64,000 bases of DNA from Saprospiraceae bacterium. Lineage in GTDB: Bacteria > Bacteroidota > Bacteroidia > Chitinophagales > Saprospiraceae. Under the pieces are notes generated by a model that worked only from the letters and a program-made list of their open reading frames with translations, searched no databases and was not told the origin of the DNA. Positions 60,900 to 64,000 of the stretch are shown in pieces. The number at the start of each line of letters is the position of its first letter. Position 1 is the stretch's first letter. The DNA is taken from assembly GCA_958295895.1 (NCBI GenBank), contig CATQHI010000007.1, positions 103,501 through 167,500 on the forward strand. Direction: 5' to 3'. Position numbers and translations under genes: made by a program.

Positions 60900-62417
60900 C
60901 TACTGCACAACGGCGGCCAGCGCAGCGGCGGGCTGTACGATGCGGCCGGTGATGCGGGTTTCGGAGGATTCGCGGCCGGTGCGATTGATGATGCGGTAGG
61001 CCTCCTTATAATCCAGGGAGGGGTCCAGCGACTTCATCACGCCGAGTAGCCCGGCAACAAACGGACACGCCATGCTGGTACCGCTGTAGCTCTTGTAGCC
61101 GTTGCCGGGGACGGTACTATAGATCCCTACACCGGGGGCAGCAATAGCCATGGCAATCTTATCCGTGCGGTTGCTGAAGGGGGCACGAAGCAGCAGTTGA
61201 TCGACAGCGGCTACCGTGATCATGCCCTTAGCGTTGGCGGGGGCGTAATCAATGGCATCGCGATTGCTATTGCCGGCAGCCGCTACTACGATTGCTCCGC
61301 TGCGGTGAGCATACTCGACGGCGGCGCTGTAAGCACGCTGACTGCTGGGGTTGCTACGACCGCCTAGGCTGAGTGAAATGACGTCGGCACCCTCGTCGGT
61401 AGCCTCGATGATGCCGGCAATAATAGTTTTTTGCGTCCCCATACCACCGGCGTTGAGCACCTTCACGGAGCTTACCTCTACGAAGGGGCTCTTGTCGTTG
61501 GTTCCGGCCAGGCTGCCGATGCCAAGTCCGTTGTTGGTGACACCGGCGGCAATCCCGGCGCAATGGGTACCGTGGCCGTGGGGGTCGTCGTCGTACTGTG
61601 ACTCGATAGAAAAATAGTTGTCGTCGAGATCCTCGTGCTTTCCATCCACGCCAGTGTCAAGGATGACCACTTTAGCTTTTTTCTTAGGGGTTTGCTGCTG
61701 TAGGAGGCGGTAATAGTCATCCATATCCAGTACCTCCATGGCCCACTGCTCGCTGGTGAGGGGGTCATTGATACTCAGGGATGAACGCTTACCGGAGCCG
61801 GTCACCAGTTCCTCTACCTCGATAAAGGGTTCTAGGCTAATGGTTTCGTTGGGCTCGGTGTAGACTACGGTGCCTAGCCGGTCGAGTTTTCTCTCCAGAT
61901 TGATATCTCCGGTGGGATTGCTGACTACGTAATAGTTATCCAGGTGGGTCTCCGAAGTGGCGTCGGGAAAGAAGGCCCGCTCGGCGGTTAGCTGCTGATT
62001 AGAGGCAAAGGTGAGGAGCTCATCCTCCGATGCACCTTCCGCTAGTTCCACCAGGTAGCTATCATCGGTAGCGGATACCTGGGTTGTGGTTTGCTGGGGT
62101 GCCGAATTATCTTCCGTATTGATCAACTCATCGAGGTAGTGCACCGCGGCAAACATACCGAAGATGAGGACTACGGCCATCCACACGGAGATCTGCTTCT
62201 TGACGGCCATGGACTGCACGAAGCCCACCATGCCAAGCATAATGAAGTCCTTCAGAATCTTCGGAAAGGCGCTGCTACCGGCTACGGAAACGGCACTGAA
62301 GTCCGTCCAGGCGATCAGGGCGACACCAGCATAGGTGAGTACCATCCAGAGGGAGGCATCGCGCAGGTTCCGACGCCAGAACCAGAGGGTGAGGGCAAGG
62401 GCGGTTAGGAGAAGCAT
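60900..62417 (-). CDS. Membrane-anchored S8 family serine peptidase (subtilase)
   Basis: 505 residues. The first 95 residues contain about three membrane helices (MLLLTALALTLWF; SLWMVLTYAGVALIAW; ISVWMAVVLIFGMFAAV). A propeptide-like region with ASEDELLTFASNQ follows at about 125-200. The peptidase domain has Asp in VVILDTGVDG (about 250), His in GHGTHCAG (about 282) and Ser in SGTSMACP (about 444). The active domain should face the periplasm or outside. A TACTTTTA -7 box on the minus strand lies at 62434-62441. It is probably in an operon with the SDR gene. Confidence 0.9.
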   Translation of the reverse strand: MLLLTALALTLWFWRRNLRDASLWMVLTYAGVALIAWTDFSAVSVAGSSAFPKILKDFIMLGMVGFVQSMAVKKQISVWMAVVLIFGMFAAVHYLDELINTEDNSAPQQTTTQVSATDDSYLVELAEGASEDELLTFASNQQLTAERAFFPDATSETHLDNYYVVSNPTGDINLERKLDRLGTVVYTEPNETISLEPFIEVEELVTGSGKRSSLSINDPLTSEQWAMEVLDMDDYYRLLQQQTPKKKAKVVILDTGVDGKHEDLDDNYFSIESQYDDDPHGHGTHCAGIAAGVTNNGLGIGSLAGTNDKSPFVEVSSVKVLNAGGMGTQKTIIAGIIEATDEGADVISLSLGGRSNPSSQRAYSAAVEYAHRSGAIVVAAAGNSNRDAIDYAPANAKGMITVAAVDQLLLRAPFSNRTDKIAMAIAAPGVGIYSTVPGNGYKSYSGTSMACPFVAGLLGVMKSLDPSLDYKEAYRIINRTGRESSETRITGRIVQPAAALAAVVQ

Positions 62418-62433
62418 GGGACGTAGTTTGGAT

Positions 62434-62441
62434 TAAAAGTA
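62434..62441 (-). promoter_or_regulatory. -7 element for the subtilase gene
   Basis: The minus strand reads TACTTTTA, 16 bases before the ATG at 62417, one mismatch to TAnnTTTG. Confidence 0.5.
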
Positions 62442-62587
62442 CGGGATTCAGCGGAGCTAATGGATCGGTTACTCGACGAATGTCGGACTTTTAACGTCAA
62501 CTGTATTACTGGGGTTGTAGAGTCGAGCTGTAGAGTTGACGGCCGAGCCCTACGGGGACTTGTCCGCTGCTGCTGGCCCTCAACGAG

Positions 62588-62623
62588 GGAAGCCCCCCCG
62601 CTAGCGTAGCGGGGAGGCTTCCC
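62588..62623 (-). terminator. Hairpin at the end of the rRNA operon
   Basis: GGGAAGCC (62588-62595) pairs with GGCTTCCC (62616-62623), and an inner CGCTA/TAGCG stem adds to it. It lies 7 bases beyond the 5S 3' end and has no T run after it on the minus strand, so it is the operon's final stem, possibly acting as terminator with other factors. Confidence 0.65.
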
Positions 62624-62630
62624 ATAAAAT

Positions 62631-62738
62631 TGGCGGCGACCTACTCTCCCGGGAGCCAGTCCAAGTACCATCGGCGCTGGGCAGCTTAACTTCTCTGTTC
62701 GGAATGGTAAGAGGTGAGCCTGCCCGCTGTAGCCACCA
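62631..62738 (-). rRNA. rrf: 5S ribosomal RNA
   Basis: 108 bases on the minus strand. The minus-strand sequence begins TGGTGGCTACAGCGGGCAGG and ends AGTAGGTCGCCGCCA; the central blocks CCATTCCGAACAGAGAAGTT and CAGCGCCGATGGTACTTGG are the conserved 5S loops. It is downstream of 23S in the usual order. A 267-base spacer with no gene separates it from 23S. Confidence 0.95.
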
Positions 62739-63005
62739 AAGTCTTTGCAGACTGCTCAGAGCAGCCGCGTTCCTTTGAAGAACGATCAACAAGTTCGATA
62801 AGAGAGCTTCAGGCCTTTTCACCGCCGTGGTAAACTGGCGTACGTGCCTTCGATCCACTACTCAACCGTAGACCGATTACTAAAATTACCTGCTACCTAC
62901 TTACCGTAGGTAGACTTTTCCACAAGCGTGCTGCCACATACTTTACTTACTACTCATAAGTCCTCAGCGACGGATTATAACGTCACGCGATTCCCTACGA
63001 ACCTA

Positions 63006-64000
<995 letters not shown>

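Noticed and set aside
62739..63005. tRNA gene in the 23S-5S spacer
   Set aside because: No cloverleaf or tRNA-like T-arm was found; only AT-rich spacer is visible.

Overview
The window looks like chromosome from a GC-rich member of the Bacteroidota, most likely the Saprospiria/Lewinellaceae group. The evidence is a SusC/SusD pair, a DUF4249 lipoprotein with its TonB receptor, type IX secretion (T9SS) type A C-terminal sorting domains on secreted proteins, a DUF1800/DUF1501 pair, a GWxTD-free set of TPR and barrel proteins, and many promoters with the Bacteroidota -7 element TAnnTTTG. The species call is inference. Almost every base is coding, and convergent genes often overlap at their 3' ends.

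Layout. 1-3.4 kb: end of a DUF1800 protein, a DUF1501 T9SS cargo protein and a CorA channel. 3.5-9.9 kb: fatty acid, folate, lipoate and proline genes (fabH, folC, lipB, a quinone oxidoreductase, proC) and an ECF sigma/anti-sigma pair. 10-19 kb: MarR regulator, TonB receptor, DUF4038 glycosidase, Uma2 nuclease, sugar isomerase, DinB, TPR protein. 19-28 kb: TlpA-like protein, tRNA-Arg(CCG), unknown membrane protein, GMC oxidoreductase, and a large TPR protein coupled to an outer-membrane barrel. 28-34 kb: GNAT, nitroreductase and a SusD/SusC pair. 34-38 kb: nucleoside transporter divergent from uridine kinase, a hydrolase, and rpmI-rplT. 38-47 kb: serine hydrolase, a 1386-residue Kelch/malectin/T9SS protein and a BNR-propeller protein. 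47-51 kb: a pRiA4b-like protein divergent from fdhD and an FdhF/YdeP molybdoenzyme. 51-58 kb: AraC regulator with RNA helicase, a small secreted protein under a probable AraC operator, and the DUF4249/TonB pair. 58-62.4 kb: class V aminotransferase, Na+/H+ antiporter, SDR, membrane subtilase. 62.6-64 kb: 5S rRNA and the 3' third of 23S rRNA on the minus strand.

Four genes carry single-base frameshifts (a small TPR gene, the sigma factor with two, nupC, and the fdhF-like gene), mostly in short homopolymers. These look more like uncorrected sequencing indels than decay, but the sequence alone cannot decide.

The strongest unexplained signals are non-coding. One is a recurring core, TGCACC[C/T]GCG, with 12 exact copies in both orientations and different codon frames, usually followed by a GC-rich tail. 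The second is an 11-bp direct repeat with exactly 21-bp spacing between the AraC regulator and the divergent secreted-protein gene, placed as an AraC-type activator site would be. Families of short hairpin repeats lie in several intergenic gaps, and one is apparently translated into the leader of a glycosidase. No CRISPR array, prophage, IS element or defence island was seen.
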